This document shows positions 1 through 7,814 of a DNA stretch of 45,749 nt, one piece after another. Under the pieces are notes generated by a model, which saw only the letters and a program-made list of their open reading frames with translations, made no database searches and was not told the origin of the DNA. Within the stretch, counting starts at the first letter, position 1. Each line of letters begins with the position of its first letter. This DNA comes from a virus. The DNA is taken from positions 1-45,749 of the IMG/VR virus record IMGVR_UViG_3300034198_022797; one strand, 5' to 3'. Made by a program: the position numbers and the translations under genes.

Positions 1-26
1 AAATCACTATTCATTCTATTTTCCTT

Positions 27-719
27 TTATAGTCCTGCTTGTTGCAGCATGTCTTGTAGAAATTTCACACTGTTTTGGTTTTTACTAAATTTAAGTTTCC
101 ATGTGGCAGTGGGTGCATATTGTTTTATCATGTCCAGCTGTTCAGGCGTGCAGCGAGTGAACAAGCTGTCAGCTGAACCAGCATTATACAGTATCCACGG
201 ACTGATTCTTCCACTTCTCAACCATGCAATTGCTTGGTTGGTGTTGATCTTTTTAAAAAAGTCATGCCAGGGTTCACCAGTTTCGTTACTCCACTGCTGC
301 ATGAGCAAGATGTTTCTTTCCAGTGCATCTTCAGCTGACTCTTTTTTGGTTAGATCTCGAACATATTGTTCATACACAAAATCATTGCACCATCGATCAA
401 TGGGTATGTTGGCCTTGATCACATAATCAATATATCGGTCTGGATTGATTGCATCAAGATCCACAATGTGCCTGCCAAATTTAACAAATGCAGTATAAAA
501 AGGACTGTCGATAAAATGTCGCTGACTGTGTTTTTTTACTGCGGTGCTGTGTTTTTGACTAATGGTATAAAATCGATTCCATGCTAAAAACCCAAATCTA
601 GCATGTGGTTCGTCACGCTGAAACCACCTGCGTTTTTTCTCACAACTGTGATTGATGAGATATTTTTCAGTGGTAAACGTTCTTTTACAAAATTCGCATG
701 CATAAGCTGCATCACTCAT
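27..719 (-). CDS. Hypothetical protein with an N-terminal zinc-finger-like motif
   Basis: I do not recognise the family of this 230-residue protein. The N-terminus carries two Cys two residues apart (C8, C11), followed about 12 residues later by His-x-Cys, in a context like a C2H2/C2HC zinc finger. The rest is a soluble mixed helix/strand sequence with no membrane segment. The ATG is almost contiguous with the stop of the upstream gp62-like gene (722), so the two are probably co-transcribed and perhaps translationally coupled. A DNA- or RNA-binding role is inference from the finger only. Confidence 0.6.
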   Translation of the reverse strand: MSDAAYACEFCKRTFTTEKYLINHSCEKKRRWFQRDEPHARFGFLAWNRFYTISQKHSTAVKKHSQRHFIDSPFYTAFVKFGRHIVDLDAINPDRYIDYVIKANIPIDRWCNDFVYEQYVRDLTKKESAEDALERNILLMQQWSNETGEPWHDFFKKINTNQAIAWLRSGRISPWILYNAGSADSLFTRCTPEQLDMIKQYAPTATWKLKFSKNQNSVKFLQDMLQQAGL

Positions 720-721
720 GT

Positions 722-1216
722 TTAGCTGTCAAACTCCTTGGACACTGCTTGCGCTTGTTTTTCTGTATACCCAGCATCTAGTGCCAGGATACCAATAGAG
801 ACTTTGTCATATTTACTTTTGAGCAATTGCAACTCTTGTGTGTTCATCCAGGGATTGAGTTCCAGTAACAGTTGATCAACCAGTGGTTTGTTGCTGCGTT
901 TTTTCTGTCCAGCTGCCAACCAGGGCCTTTGTTGTTTTCCGCCAATGCCGCATACACACAGCAGTCGATGCTGCAGATCTGGAAAACGACTGGTAGCCCA
1001 TAGATTGATGTTTACTATGTCATTAACAAAGACTACTGAATTTGCACATTGTGAATTTTGACTGGGCAAGCTGCTCATGTAACGCATGAGCACCAATGCT
1101 GCATATGCTTTCTTTTCTCGATCACTGAGATTGTTGTAATAGTCTTGCCGATTGTGGTCAATGGCATTGAGAGTAGCAAACAAGTCTAGATCATATGTTT
1201 TCTTTTTAGCTGCCAT
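722..1216 (-). CDS. Possible clamp-loader small subunit (gp62-like)
   Basis: This 164-residue protein resembles the small clamp-loader subunit of T4-like phages (gp62), which works with gp44 to load the gp45 clamp. The resemblance lies in its N-terminal pattern: a LFATLNAID-type helix, then NLSDREKKAYAALVLMRYMSS (about residues 29-49), like the 'hydrophobic helix - R - hydrophobic - S' block of the family. There is no P-loop, as expected for gp62. The assignment rests on pattern memory, and no gp44 or gp45 lies in the window to support it. AAGG lies 7 nt before the ATG, and a TATAAT box is 20 bp upstream. Confidence 0.45.
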   Translation of the reverse strand: MAAKKKTYDLDLFATLNAIDHNRQDYYNNLSDREKKAYAALVLMRYMSSLPSQNSQCANSVVFVNDIVNINLWATSRFPDLQHRLLCVCGIGGKQQRPWLAAGQKKRSNKPLVDQLLLELNPWMNTQELQLLKSKYDKVSIGILALDAGYTEKQAQAVSKEFDS

Positions 1217-1236
1217 GTCGTTACCTTCTAGAAGCT

Positions 1237-1265
1237 ATTATAACAATGATACATCAAAACTCCAA
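1237..1265 (-). promoter_or_regulatory. Possible sigma-70-type promoter for the gp62-like gene
   Basis: A perfect TATAAT -10 box (1242-1237 read on the minus strand) lies 17 bp from a weak -35 (TTGGAG, 1265-1260). It is about 20 bp upstream of the start codon at 1216. The -35 matches consensus at only three positions, so this could depend on a phage activator. Confidence 0.4.
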
Positions 1266-1300
1266 ATAGTTACACTATTGCTGCTCAACTACCAGCTATT

Positions 1301-1308
1301 GATAAATA
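1301..1308 (+). promoter_or_regulatory. Late promoter box (GATAAATA)
   Basis: GATAAATA matches the T4-type late consensus TATAAATA except at the first base. It lies 37 bp upstream of the ATG at 1346, which has its own AGGAG ribosome binding site 9 nt before it. It would drive the structural gene at 1346-2449. Confidence 0.55.
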
Positions 1309-1345
1309 AGTTACATTAACAGCATTCCTCTAGGAGATTAAACAC

Positions 1346-2449
1346 ATGGGTCGTCCAATAAAAAAGAATTTGATTGGCAATACCGCCACAAGCGGACAAC
1401 AAATTCAAGTCAGCGCCTGGGTCTACGGCGATAGTCAGGCCAGAAACGGTTATCTAGTGAGACAACAGGGCACCGGACACTATATTGCACATGTTGACTA
1501 CAGCGGAGATTCTTTTCAAGACACTGTGGCACTGCAAAACTCTTCACCAACTGCTGCAGGACAAGCCACAGTCACTGTTACACCATATGGTGCAAGCGGT
1601 AGTGGTGTATCAGCCAACGCCACAGTGGGCTTGTACTCAACTGTGATTGTCACTGACGGTACTGGCAGCACCAGCGCCAGTTATGCACCAGGCGAAGTAC
1701 TCACTGTGGTTGGAGGAACCAACACAGCAGTTGCAACTGTAACAGTGCACACAGTGCATGCTAGAGCAGCAGCAGTAAATGATAATGCCAATGGTTATAC
1801 CGTAGGAGATACATTTACTTTTACCAGTGGTGACTACTTGATACCCACTGTGCTCAGAGTTGCAACCACAACTGGTAATGGACAGGTTGCCACTGTTACA
1901 GTGACCACTGGCGGTAGCTATACCAATCCAACCCTGCCCACTAACCCAGTCACTCCCACCAGTGCGGTCACTGCTAACACAGGTGTAACCGGTGCAACAT
2001 TCAATATTGGTTGGGGATTGAACACAACTTCTCCAGCAGCACAGGGTGTGTTCACTGCTATTCCATCAAACCCAATCAGCTTGGTGGGCAGTGCACTTGG
2101 CACAGGTGCAACTGTTAACGGTCGTTGGACCGTTAACGGAGTGGTCATGGGAGTAAACGGAACAGGATATGATGGTGCTCCACTTGTGAGTTTTGTTGGC
2201 GGTTCACCTACTGGTTATGCACAGGCATTTTCCACTGTGTCTTCGGGTGGTGTCAGTTCAGTAACTGTGTATGCTGGCGGTAACTATGCAAGCATTCCAT
2301 CTGTGACATTTACAAAAACTGCATCAACAGAGTATGCTTACAAAATTAACGACGATACTGTTGTGACTTGGGGTGGTAATGTGTATACTTGGTATGGCAC
2401 AGGAACTACTCTAACTGCTGCATATACTGCTACTATAACCACAGCATAA
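1346..2449 (+). CDS. Virion structural protein, repetitive fibre- or decoration-like
   Basis: A 367-residue protein rich in Gly, Ser, Thr and Val with no hydrophobic membrane segment, typical of beta-rich phage fibre or decoration proteins. It starts MGRPIKKN, an opening often seen in T4-like structural proteins. Residues about 113-225 (Y-x-x-G-E-x-LTVxGG, then YTVGDTFTF, then NPVTPTS...FNIGWG) match residues about 504-615 of the giant tail sheath in this window, so the two share a module. It is alone on the plus strand inside a long minus-strand block, with its own late promoter, AGGAG ribosome binding site and terminator. The exact place in the virion is unknown. Confidence 0.7.
   Translation: MGRPIKKNLIGNTATSGQQIQVSAWVYGDSQARNGYLVRQQGTGHYIAHVDYSGDSFQDTVALQNSSPTAAGQATVTVTPYGASGSGVSANATVGLYSTVIVTDGTGSTSASYAPGEVLTVVGGTNTAVATVTVHTVHARAAAVNDNANGYTVGDTFTFTSGDYLIPTVLRVATTTGNGQVATVTVTTGGSYTNPTLPTNPVTPTSAVTANTGVTGATFNIGWGLNTTSPAAQGVFTAIPSNPISLVGSALGTGATVNGRWTVNGVVMGVNGTGYDGAPLVSFVGGSPTGYAQAFSTVSSGGVSSVTVYAGGNYASIPSVTFTKTASTEYAYKINDDTVVTWGGNVYTWYGTGTTLTAAYTATITTA
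1682..2020 (+). repeat. Protein module shared with the tail sheath gene
   Basis: This encodes residues about 113-225 of the structural protein. The same module occurs in the tail sheath gene at about 26831-27166 on the minus strand. Both copies show LTVxGG, a second (V/x)xDTxTFxxxxYLxP block, then a NPVTP...G(A/W)xxNIxWG ending. The similarity is at protein level, and I did not see long identical DNA. Confidence 0.6.
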
Positions 2450-2489
2450 AATTCTAGCTCGGCCTTAAGCAAGCCCAGCAGACTCAGGC

Positions 2490-2525
2490 AAAACCCTCTG
2501 AAAGCCCTAGTGATCAGAGGGTTTT
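2490..2525 (+). terminator. Intrinsic terminator, possibly bidirectional
   Basis: A 12-bp perfect stem (AAAACCCTCTGA / TCAGAGGGTTTT) with a 12-nt loop is followed by GTTTTTTC on the plus strand. It lies between the plus-strand structural gene (ends 2449) and the minus-strand gene ending at 2533, so it could serve both. Confidence 0.8.
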
Positions 2526-2532
2526 GTTTTTT

Positions 2533-3033
2533 CTAAAACAATTTACGGATATCAATTGATTCTGGCACTTTGCCAGCATCCTTGATGAAAAATGCACACA
2601 ACGGCGACTCTTTGTCTTCAAGTGGCACAGCAAGAAAATTTCCATTTTTCAATTTGGGAAAATACCACTTGACATCTGGCCAAATATTGATCACTTGAAA
2701 TTTAGAAAACTTGGGCATGTAGCCATTGATGGGATTGTAGGTAAACACATCGAAATCTTTGTCATTCAAATACACCAGCGGCATGATTTCTAAATCTCCG
2801 CTGTTGATATCGCCTATTATCACACTCCAGTCCAAGGGCATTTGTATATTTGTATTGCCTATTTTAATATCCACGCAGGGACTATTAAAACTTTCTAAAA
2901 AAATCAGTGGTATGAAATAATAGTCAACATCAGATTGATCACTATAGTCCAACACACAAAAACGAACATCTTCAATTTGATCCGGTATTTGATTGAGGTT
3001 ATATGGTTGGTTGTGATTGGTTAGTATACGCAT
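2533..3033 (-). CDS. Hypothetical protein
   Basis: A 166-residue acidic, aromatic-rich protein that I do not recognise. It is likely all-beta or mixed: short strands alternate with D/N/P-rich turns, and there is no signal peptide, membrane helix or metal motif. It opens MRILTNHNQPY, which gives a convincing start, although no clear Shine-Dalgarno precedes it. It follows uvsW on the minus strand after a 94-bp AT-rich gap (3034-3127) with no strong promoter. No function can be assigned. Confidence 0.6.
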   Translation of the reverse strand: MRILTNHNQPYNLNQIPDQIEDVRFCVLDYSDQSDVDYYFIPLIFLESFNSPCVDIKIGNTNIQMPLDWSVIIGDINSGDLEIMPLVYLNDKDFDVFTYNPINGYMPKFSKFQVINIWPDVKWYFPKLKNGNFLAVPLEDKESPLCAFFIKDAGKVPESIDIRKLF

Positions 3034-3127
3034 GCAAACACCGGAAGTTAAGTTGCGTATATTTAAGATAAATTATTGTAGAATTTACAAGAAAACAACA
3101 AGTTATTTTTACATTTTTAGGTCTAAT

Positions 3128-3964
3128 CTAATAGGTTACCTTGGTCATTGAATGAGGATATTCTGCTTCCTTGTAAAATTCAATCCTGGCTTTTAAGTGT
3201 TTTTGACTGTACTTGCATTTGCTGCTGACATCATATATTTCCACACGGTCTTTGTCGTTTGCTTTGCGCAAGCCTCGACCAATGCTTTGTATTGTGCGCA
3301 CAAAGCTTTTGCCCGGTTCTACCAGTACCAAGTTGAAAATTCTATTGATGCTGATGCCGGTACTGGTGGTGCCATAGCTGGCAATCAATATACCATTTTC
3401 TGCCAAGTTGATGTCGCTATAGTGTTCTTTTCTATCAGCAGTTTTCATTTCGCCTGACACAAAAGTGCTGTCGGGTATGAGTTCGTTGAGCTTTTTACCA
3501 GATGCAATACGATCCACTAGTACCAGAGTATTGCCAGTTTTGGCAATGTCCTGTATGGTTGCTGCCAACCATGCCAATCTTGTGTCGTCAGTGGTCAAGT
3601 ATTTTAATTCAGTGGCATAGTCTTTATACTTGACTGTTTCCTGTGTTTGAATGACGTTTACATGGCATTGAGCTAGATAACCTTGATCCTGCAGTTCTTT
3701 GGCTGTAAGCTGACCCACTGTGGGTCCAATGCTGGCCAATATGCTCATGCGGTCTTGTTCTTGCTTGGGCAGTGTACCAGTCAACCCCCATCTTATGGGA
3801 ATGTTAGCAAACACACCTGTAAGCAAGCCTGTGAGTACATCTGCAGCAGCTCTATGGCAGTTTGATACTACGGCGCCCTGTACAATATAATTGTGATCAT
3901 CTGCTATATGAAGATTATATACTTCAATTGGCTTTTCTATTTCTTTTTTTGATATTAGCTTCAT
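3128..3964 (-). CDS. uvsW: UvsW helicase C-terminal half preceded by split-intein C fragment
   Basis: A 278-residue fusion. Residues 1-35 are the C-terminal fragment of a split intein: block F around VYNLHIADDHNYIVQG, then block G ending VVSN with the terminal Asn. Residues 36-278 (243 aa) are the C-terminal part of the UvsW DNA helicase, beginning with the +1 Cys of CHRAA. Helicase motifs follow in order: GLTGTLP (III), VLVDR (IV), ASYGTTSTGISI (V) and QSIGRGLRK (VI). UvsW unwinds branched DNA and drives the switch from origin- to recombination-dependent replication in T4. Trans-splicing with the upstream product would rejoin DE and CH of motif II and give a protein of about 483 residues. 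The start overlaps the end of the homing endonuclease gene by 41 nt. Confidence 0.9.
   Translation of the reverse strand: MKLISKKEIEKPIEVYNLHIADDHNYIVQGAVVSNCHRAAADVLTGLLTGVFANIPIRWGLTGTLPKQEQDRMSILASIGPTVGQLTAKELQDQGYLAQCHVNVIQTQETVKYKDYATELKYLTTDDTRLAWLAATIQDIAKTGNTLVLVDRIASGKKLNELIPDSTFVSGEMKTADRKEHYSDINLAENGILIASYGTTSTGISINRIFNLVLVEPGKSFVRTIQSIGRGLRKANDKDRVEIYDVSSKCKYSQKHLKARIEFYKEAEYPHSMTKVTY
3860..3964 (-). other. Split intein, C-terminal fragment (35 aa)
   Basis: Residues 1-35 of the UvsW C-half carry the intein C domain. Block F and the final Asn are present, and the next residue is Cys (+1 nucleophile, codon 3859-3857). The penultimate residue is Ser rather than the usual His. The partner N fragment is at 4936-5223. 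Confidence 0.88.
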
Positions 3965-4898
3965 AAAATTTCTTTATTTTTGCTGCTGTAAGTTCGTCAA
4001 AACGAGTATAATCAATATCGCTTGATTGTACTAAAAACCACTCTTGATTTGCAATTAGAATAGTAAATCTATTAATTTTTGCCCAATCTGCTAGTGCTAT
4101 CATTTTTGCTTCATGTATAGCACCATTGCATAATTCTTTTGGTTTAACTTCAATTAAAATTCTATTTGTGTAATCAATAAAATCCACAATATAAATTTTA
4201 TAATTATTTAAATATTCATAAGGTATTCTGAGTTTTTCGTATTCTGCTGCGGGATTATAATATTGATACAATGCCTCCCAAGAGGATCTATATTTTTTAC
4301 TATCAAGCATACTATTCCAATGAGTATTTCTATTATTAGAATTTGGAGTAAATTCTCCCTTTAATATTTTTTCTTTCATTAATTTTGATTTGGCTTCTCT
4401 TACTTCTTGATTATGTTTTTTACCGTACATGGGATTTCCAATAGAAGTACGATCTCTACTTAGTTTTGCCAACTTACTATTAGTTTCTTTTGTTTGTCCA
4501 GTTTGCCACATACAATCTGCATACAAATTACCACCCTTAGTAGTGTATTCATTCAACATCTTACCCTTATTCCATGGTATTGTTGGTTGATTTATAATTG
4601 CTGGTAAACCTTGTTCCTTTCTTTTATGTTGACAAGAAAATCCGCCAATTTTAGAAATAATCGACTTTATTTCTTTATCAGTTATTCTACCGTCTAATAA
4701 ATTATCAATGTTTTCTCGCCAGATTGATTGATTAGAACTAAGTCTACGTAAGAATACACGTCTATTATCATATTCTAATTTTAAACCATTGCTTAATAGA
4801 ATACTTGTTCCAGACCATTCTAAAATACGAATTTTCTGTTGAGCATTTTCTAATATTTTATTAAATTTTTGTATCATTTCAGTTGATTTAATTTTCAT
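3924..4898 (-). CDS. Free-standing homing endonuclease inside the fractured uvsW gene
   Basis: A protein of about 324 residues lying between the two halves of uvsW. It has NUMOD3-like DNA-binding motifs (IPWNKGKM and NPMYGKKHNQEVREAKSK) and then a PD-(D/E)xK-type nuclease region: RSSWEALYQYY, a strand with VDFIDY (putative catalytic Asp), and ILIEVKPKE (E-x-K). The same RSSWE...D...EVKPK order appears in gp4 at 13338-13775. I chose the ATG at 4898. A longer reading from 4988 would overlap the intein-N coding sequence by about 56 nt and adds a stretch unlike the family. The gene is visibly AT-richer than its neighbours, as expected for a mobile gene. Its likely role is to cut intein-less uvsW alleles and spread the whole arrangement. 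Confidence 0.85.
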   Translation of the reverse strand: MKIKSTEMIQKFNKILENAQQKIRILEWSGTSILLSNGLKLEYDNRRVFLRRLSSNQSIWRENIDNLLDGRITDKEIKSIISKIGGFSCQHKRKEQGLPAIINQPTIPWNKGKMLNEYTTKGGNLYADCMWQTGQTKETNSKLAKLSRDRTSIGNPMYGKKHNQEVREAKSKLMKEKILKGEFTPNSNNRNTHWNSMLDSKKYRSSWEALYQYYNPAAEYEKLRIPYEYLNNYKIYIVDFIDYTNRILIEVKPKELCNGAIHEAKMIALADWAKINRFTILIANQEWFLVQSSDIDYTRFDELTAAKIKKFYEANIKKRNRKAN

Positions 4899-4932
4899 AT
4901 AAATACATCCGCTGCTGCACAATGTATTTATA

Positions 4933-5943
4933 TTAATAACCAATGATTTCATGATCTGTTGATAATTCGACGGCTCTAATCCAACCATTAGTTGTCAAAA
5001 ACTTATGGTTACCGGTTACTTTTATACGCTGACCGTTATCAAGTTCTAATTCATACATTTTTTCACTATTGGATTTTACAAGGTTTTTATGTTGTTTGAT
5101 TACAGTATCCGTTTTAAAACTTTTTGTCTCCTCAGAATAATTTATTACTTGGTCACCTGAACATATATCTTTAATTGGTTTGTAACCTGTTGGTGTAAGA
5201 ACTAACGCATCACCATCAAAACACTCATCTGCTATTACACAGATTTGATCTTGCATGAATTCTTCCAACTGACCTTCGTCTAAGGCATCTTTGCCTTTCT
5301 TGTCCAGTATGTTCAAGCTTTGCCAAGTGCATATGGTATGCTTGCAAGTGTATTCTTTTCTATCGCCAAAAATTACACCCACATCCAATCCCAAGTTCAC
5401 ATAATCTTCTTCAGTCTGCAGCACAAGGTTTTTATTAGGCACAATCACAATACTGCGACCATATGGTTCAATCATTTGACTCAGTGTTGATGTGATAATG
5501 GTCTTGCCTGCACTGGTGGGAGCAACAGCAACACCCTGCAGGTTGTTTACACAACTGTTGATCACATCCACTTGATAATCTCGCAGTTCGATAGGTTGAC
5601 CTTCAAATCTATGACCAGCAGGCCAAGTCTTATTGCTGTGATATGCAGTGTCAATGGGTGTAAGTGCAATGGAATAACTCTTGCGCTGATCTACGATGTC
5701 TAATTCATACCCAGCTTCTTGAATTATGGGCAATACCACTTCCAGTAGATTCAAGTAAGTTCTACCGCCAATGGTCATGAAACTCTTGGTACCATCCCAG
5801 CGGCCCAGCTTGTATGCAGCACTGTATCTTGCAGCAGGAATAAAATACTTCAATGCTGTAGAACATGCTTTTCTTGTGTTCAAGTCAAGACCCACCAGCT
5901 TGCAGTTTACTTCATCTTCGATTATGAGTTGGCACTGGTTCAT
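4933..5943 (-). CDS. uvsW: UvsW helicase N-terminal half fused to split-intein N fragment
   Basis: A 336-residue fusion. Residues 1-240 are the N-terminal part of UvsW: ELRDYQ (Q-motif-like, about 119-124), Walker A APTSAGKT (141-148), IVPNKNLVLQT (Ia, about 167-177), and the start of motif II, CVIADE, ending at residue 240. Residue 241 is Cys1 of an intein: CFDGDALVLTP (block A), KVTGNHKF with the TxxH signature (block B), then LSTDHEIIGY and stop. The intein N fragment is therefore 96 residues. The ATG is 15 nt after the uvsY stop, so it belongs to the uvsX-uvsY-uvsW unit. Full activity needs trans-splicing with the product at 3128-3964. Confidence 0.92.
   Translation of the reverse strand: MNQCQLIIEDEVNCKLVGLDLNTRKACSTALKYFIPAARYSAAYKLGRWDGTKSFMTIGGRTYLNLLEVVLPIIQEAGYELDIVDQRKSYSIALTPIDTAYHSNKTWPAGHRFEGQPIELRDYQVDVINSCVNNLQGVAVAPTSAGKTIITSTLSQMIEPYGRSIVIVPNKNLVLQTEEDYVNLGLDVGVIFGDRKEYTCKHTICTWQSLNILDKKGKDALDEGQLEEFMQDQICVIADECFDGDALVLTPTGYKPIKDICSGDQVINYSEETKSFKTDTVIKQHKNLVKSNSEKMYELELDNGQRIKVTGNHKFLTTNGWIRAVELSTDHEIIGY
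4936..5223 (-). other. Split intein, N-terminal fragment (96 aa)
   Basis: This encodes Cys1 through Tyr96 of the intein. Block A begins CFDGDALV, and block B contains T-G-N-H. The preceding extein residues are Asp-Glu of helicase motif II, so insertion is between E and C of DECH. No endonuclease domain is fused. A separate endonuclease gene follows after 34 bp. Confidence 0.9.
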
Positions 5944-5958
5944 TGCATGATCTCTATG

Positions 5959-6411
5959 TTAGACAGTTGCATCTTCAAGTCCACTGCATCTCAATTTGGT
6001 CACATGTCCAATTTGATAGTGTTTGATTTCCAATCCGCGCATGACAGCTAGATATCTATTTCTCACCAGTGACACTTCGTTGATTAGTTCGTATAGACTC
6101 ACTATGTCATCCTCGCCGTCGATGTATTTTTCGATGGCTCGATCACTTAGTTCCCTGTTGTATCTTTCTAGATATTTTCGATAATGTTGACTGCGCAGTT
6201 TGTCATGTTGTATGTTCAAATATTTCAAGATGGCTTCAACATCTTGCAACTGTGCAAATCTTTCAGCAGTTATACCGCTTAACTCTTGACTATTTCGTTC
6301 GATACTGCCCTTAAAATGTGTTTGTTTGATTGCAACATCTAACTCTTGATTATAATAGGTAACAGCATCGCCAAGCTGGGATAGATCTTTTACTATTCGG
6401 TTATACCACAT
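5959..6411 (-). CDS. uvsY: UvsY-like recombination mediator
   Basis: A 150-residue, largely helical, charged protein. UvsY helps load the UvsX recombinase on gp32-covered ssDNA in T4. Evidence is the length (T4 UvsY is 137 aa), the position between uvsX and uvsW, and the family's C-terminal pattern: a long helix with V-x-x-x-x-L-x-x-(M/V)-x-x-RG, then I-K-H-x-Q (here LVRNRYLAVMRGLEIKHYQ, about residues 114-132). The middle part with repeated Tyr and Arg (HYRKYLERYNREL) also fits. A small acidic protein gene ends 20 nt upstream. Confidence 0.75.
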   Translation of the reverse strand: MWYNRIVKDLSQLGDAVTYYNQELDVAIKQTHFKGSIERNSQELSGITAERFAQLQDVEAILKYLNIQHDKLRSQHYRKYLERYNRELSDRAIEKYIDGEDDIVSLYELINEVSLVRNRYLAVMRGLEIKHYQIGHVTKLRCSGLEDATV

Positions 6412-6431
6412 GATTTATCGAGACAAACTAA

Positions 6432-6671
6432 TCAAAATAATTCTTCGTCTTCGTCATTTTCTTCTTCTACATCGTCATGGCCATACAAGTGTTTGATAGC
6501 AGCATCCAGATGTGGATCTTCTCCGTGTATGCTTTGCAAATCTCTTGAATCAATTGAATAATTGTCAAGTACTATCAATAACTTATTTGCAGCATCTTCT
6601 TTTTTTGCGGTAGGCACGTATTCGCTTAACAAGTCCCAAATATCCAGTATCATGGTGGTATTAATTGTCAT
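6432..6671 (-). CDS. Small acidic conserved hypothetical protein between uvsX and uvsY
   Basis: A 79-residue protein with a helical N-terminal half (ILDIWDLLSEYVP...) and a highly acidic C-terminal tail (a run of Glu/Asp after residue 66). GGAGA lies 7 nt before the ATG, supporting the start. Small acidic proteins of this kind sit beside uvsX or uvsY in other marine T4-like phages, but I know of no function. A role in recombination is guilt by association only. Confidence 0.7.
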   Translation of the reverse strand: MTINTTMILDIWDLLSEYVPTAKKEDAANKLLIVLDNYSIDSRDLQSIHGEDPHLDAAIKHLYGHDDVEEENDEDEELF

Positions 6672-6695
6672 ATAAATTCTCCATTGTGTTAGTAT

Positions 6696-6730
6696 CTAGC
6701 ATGCAAAATATTTTACACCTTGCATGCTAG
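6696..6730 (-). terminator. Hairpin downstream of uvsX (attenuator or processing site)
   Basis: An 11-bp perfect inverted repeat (CTAGCATGCAA / TTGCATGCTAG) with a 13-nt loop lies just after the uvsX stop. No U-run follows on the minus strand, so it is more likely a leaky terminator, attenuator or RNA-stability hairpin than a full intrinsic terminator. Confidence 0.55.
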
Positions 6731-6740
6731 TTTTGCTAAT

Positions 6741-7814
6741 TTATTCCGAGTCGGCAGATAAATCAGAATCACTGGTCAAATTATTATTAGTGACGTTGGA
6801 TTCATCCCATTCACTTATGATCAAGTCAAGCAATGGTTCGTCAATCTGACTTCTAAACTTTTTATGTACTGTGCCTTTTTTATCAGTATATGTAAGCTTG
6901 TTACCGTCCTTGACCAATACACCTTTCTTTTCAAAAAGATCAATAAGTCCGCTGTATGGGTCCATTCCAGATTCCCAGGGAATTTTTATTTCAACAGCTT
7001 CAAACGGTTTGTTGTACCTGGTCTTCATGACTTTACATGCAGCACGAATACCATTCACTTCACTGGTCTTGTTACCGTCTGCATCTTCCTTGAGCTTGAG
7101 TTTGCGCATGGCAACCACAATACTACTGGCATACACAAATCCCTGTCCGCCAGAAATTACGTCATCAGGATTGAACATGTCTTGACTAGAGTAGCTGTGA
7201 TTCGTAGCAACCAATCCAATTTCATATTCACCAAACATGTTCACGCAATTTCTCACCAAGCTGGTGAGTGCTTTGGGCTTTCTACCCATATCACCCTTCA
7301 TGTTGCCGCTTTGAAACTGATCAACATCTGTTGGAGTCAGCAACATACCCAAGCTGTCTAGTACAAATAAGAATTTTGGACGGTCTTTTGCATCCAAGCT
7401 TAGGTACTGGCTTTTATAGTCTTTAACAAAGTCGCTCATGAGTTTAGCCACGTCATCGACCATGGCCATATTAACTTTGAGCAGTTTGTTTTCACTGGTG
7501 TCAACTCCCAATGCATGCAACCATGCTTCGTCAAGAGCATTTTCAGTGTCTATTAGTACTACAAAGATTCCTTGCTGTTGTGCATAACGCACAAGGTTAC
7601 CACTGCATATATAACTCTTGCCAGAACCACTTTGACCAGCAAACATGGTTACCTTGCCCAGTGGTACTCCGCGATTAAAGTCACCACTGATGGAATAATT
7701 CAGTGCATAATTTCCTGTTGAAATCCATGTTGTAGGGTCATGAAAACCCACACTCATGCCAGGAATATTTTTGGTAATGTCTTTTCTAAATTTTGAAATA
7801 TCAACCGGTTTCAT
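6741..7814 (-). CDS. uvsX: UvsX, RecA-like recombinase
   Basis: A 357-residue RecA-family strand-exchange protein, the central recombinase for phage recombination-dependent replication and repair. Walker A is GQSGSGKS (60-67). Walker B is around FLFVLDS (D153). The following TDVDQFQSGNMKGDMGRKPKAL segment and IGLVATNHSY (L2/motif region) are typical of UvsX. The C-terminus is acidic (DSDLSADSE), as in RecA proteins. AAAGGGA lies 7 nt upstream of the ATG. It is downstream of gp32, separated by a strong hairpin, and upstream of uvsY and uvsW, forming a replication-recombination unit. Confidence 0.95.
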   Translation of the reverse strand: MKPVDISKFRKDITKNIPGMSVGFHDPTTWISTGNYALNYSISGDFNRGVPLGKVTMFAGQSGSGKSYICSGNLVRYAQQQGIFVVLIDTENALDEAWLHALGVDTSENKLLKVNMAMVDDVAKLMSDFVKDYKSQYLSLDAKDRPKFLFVLDSLGMLLTPTDVDQFQSGNMKGDMGRKPKALTSLVRNCVNMFGEYEIGLVATNHSYSSQDMFNPDDVISGGQGFVYASSIVVAMRKLKLKEDADGNKTSEVNGIRAACKVMKTRYNKPFEAVEIKIPWESGMDPYSGLIDLFEKKGVLVKDGNKLTYTDKKGTVHKKFRSQIDEPLLDLIISEWDESNVTNNNLTSDSDLSADSE

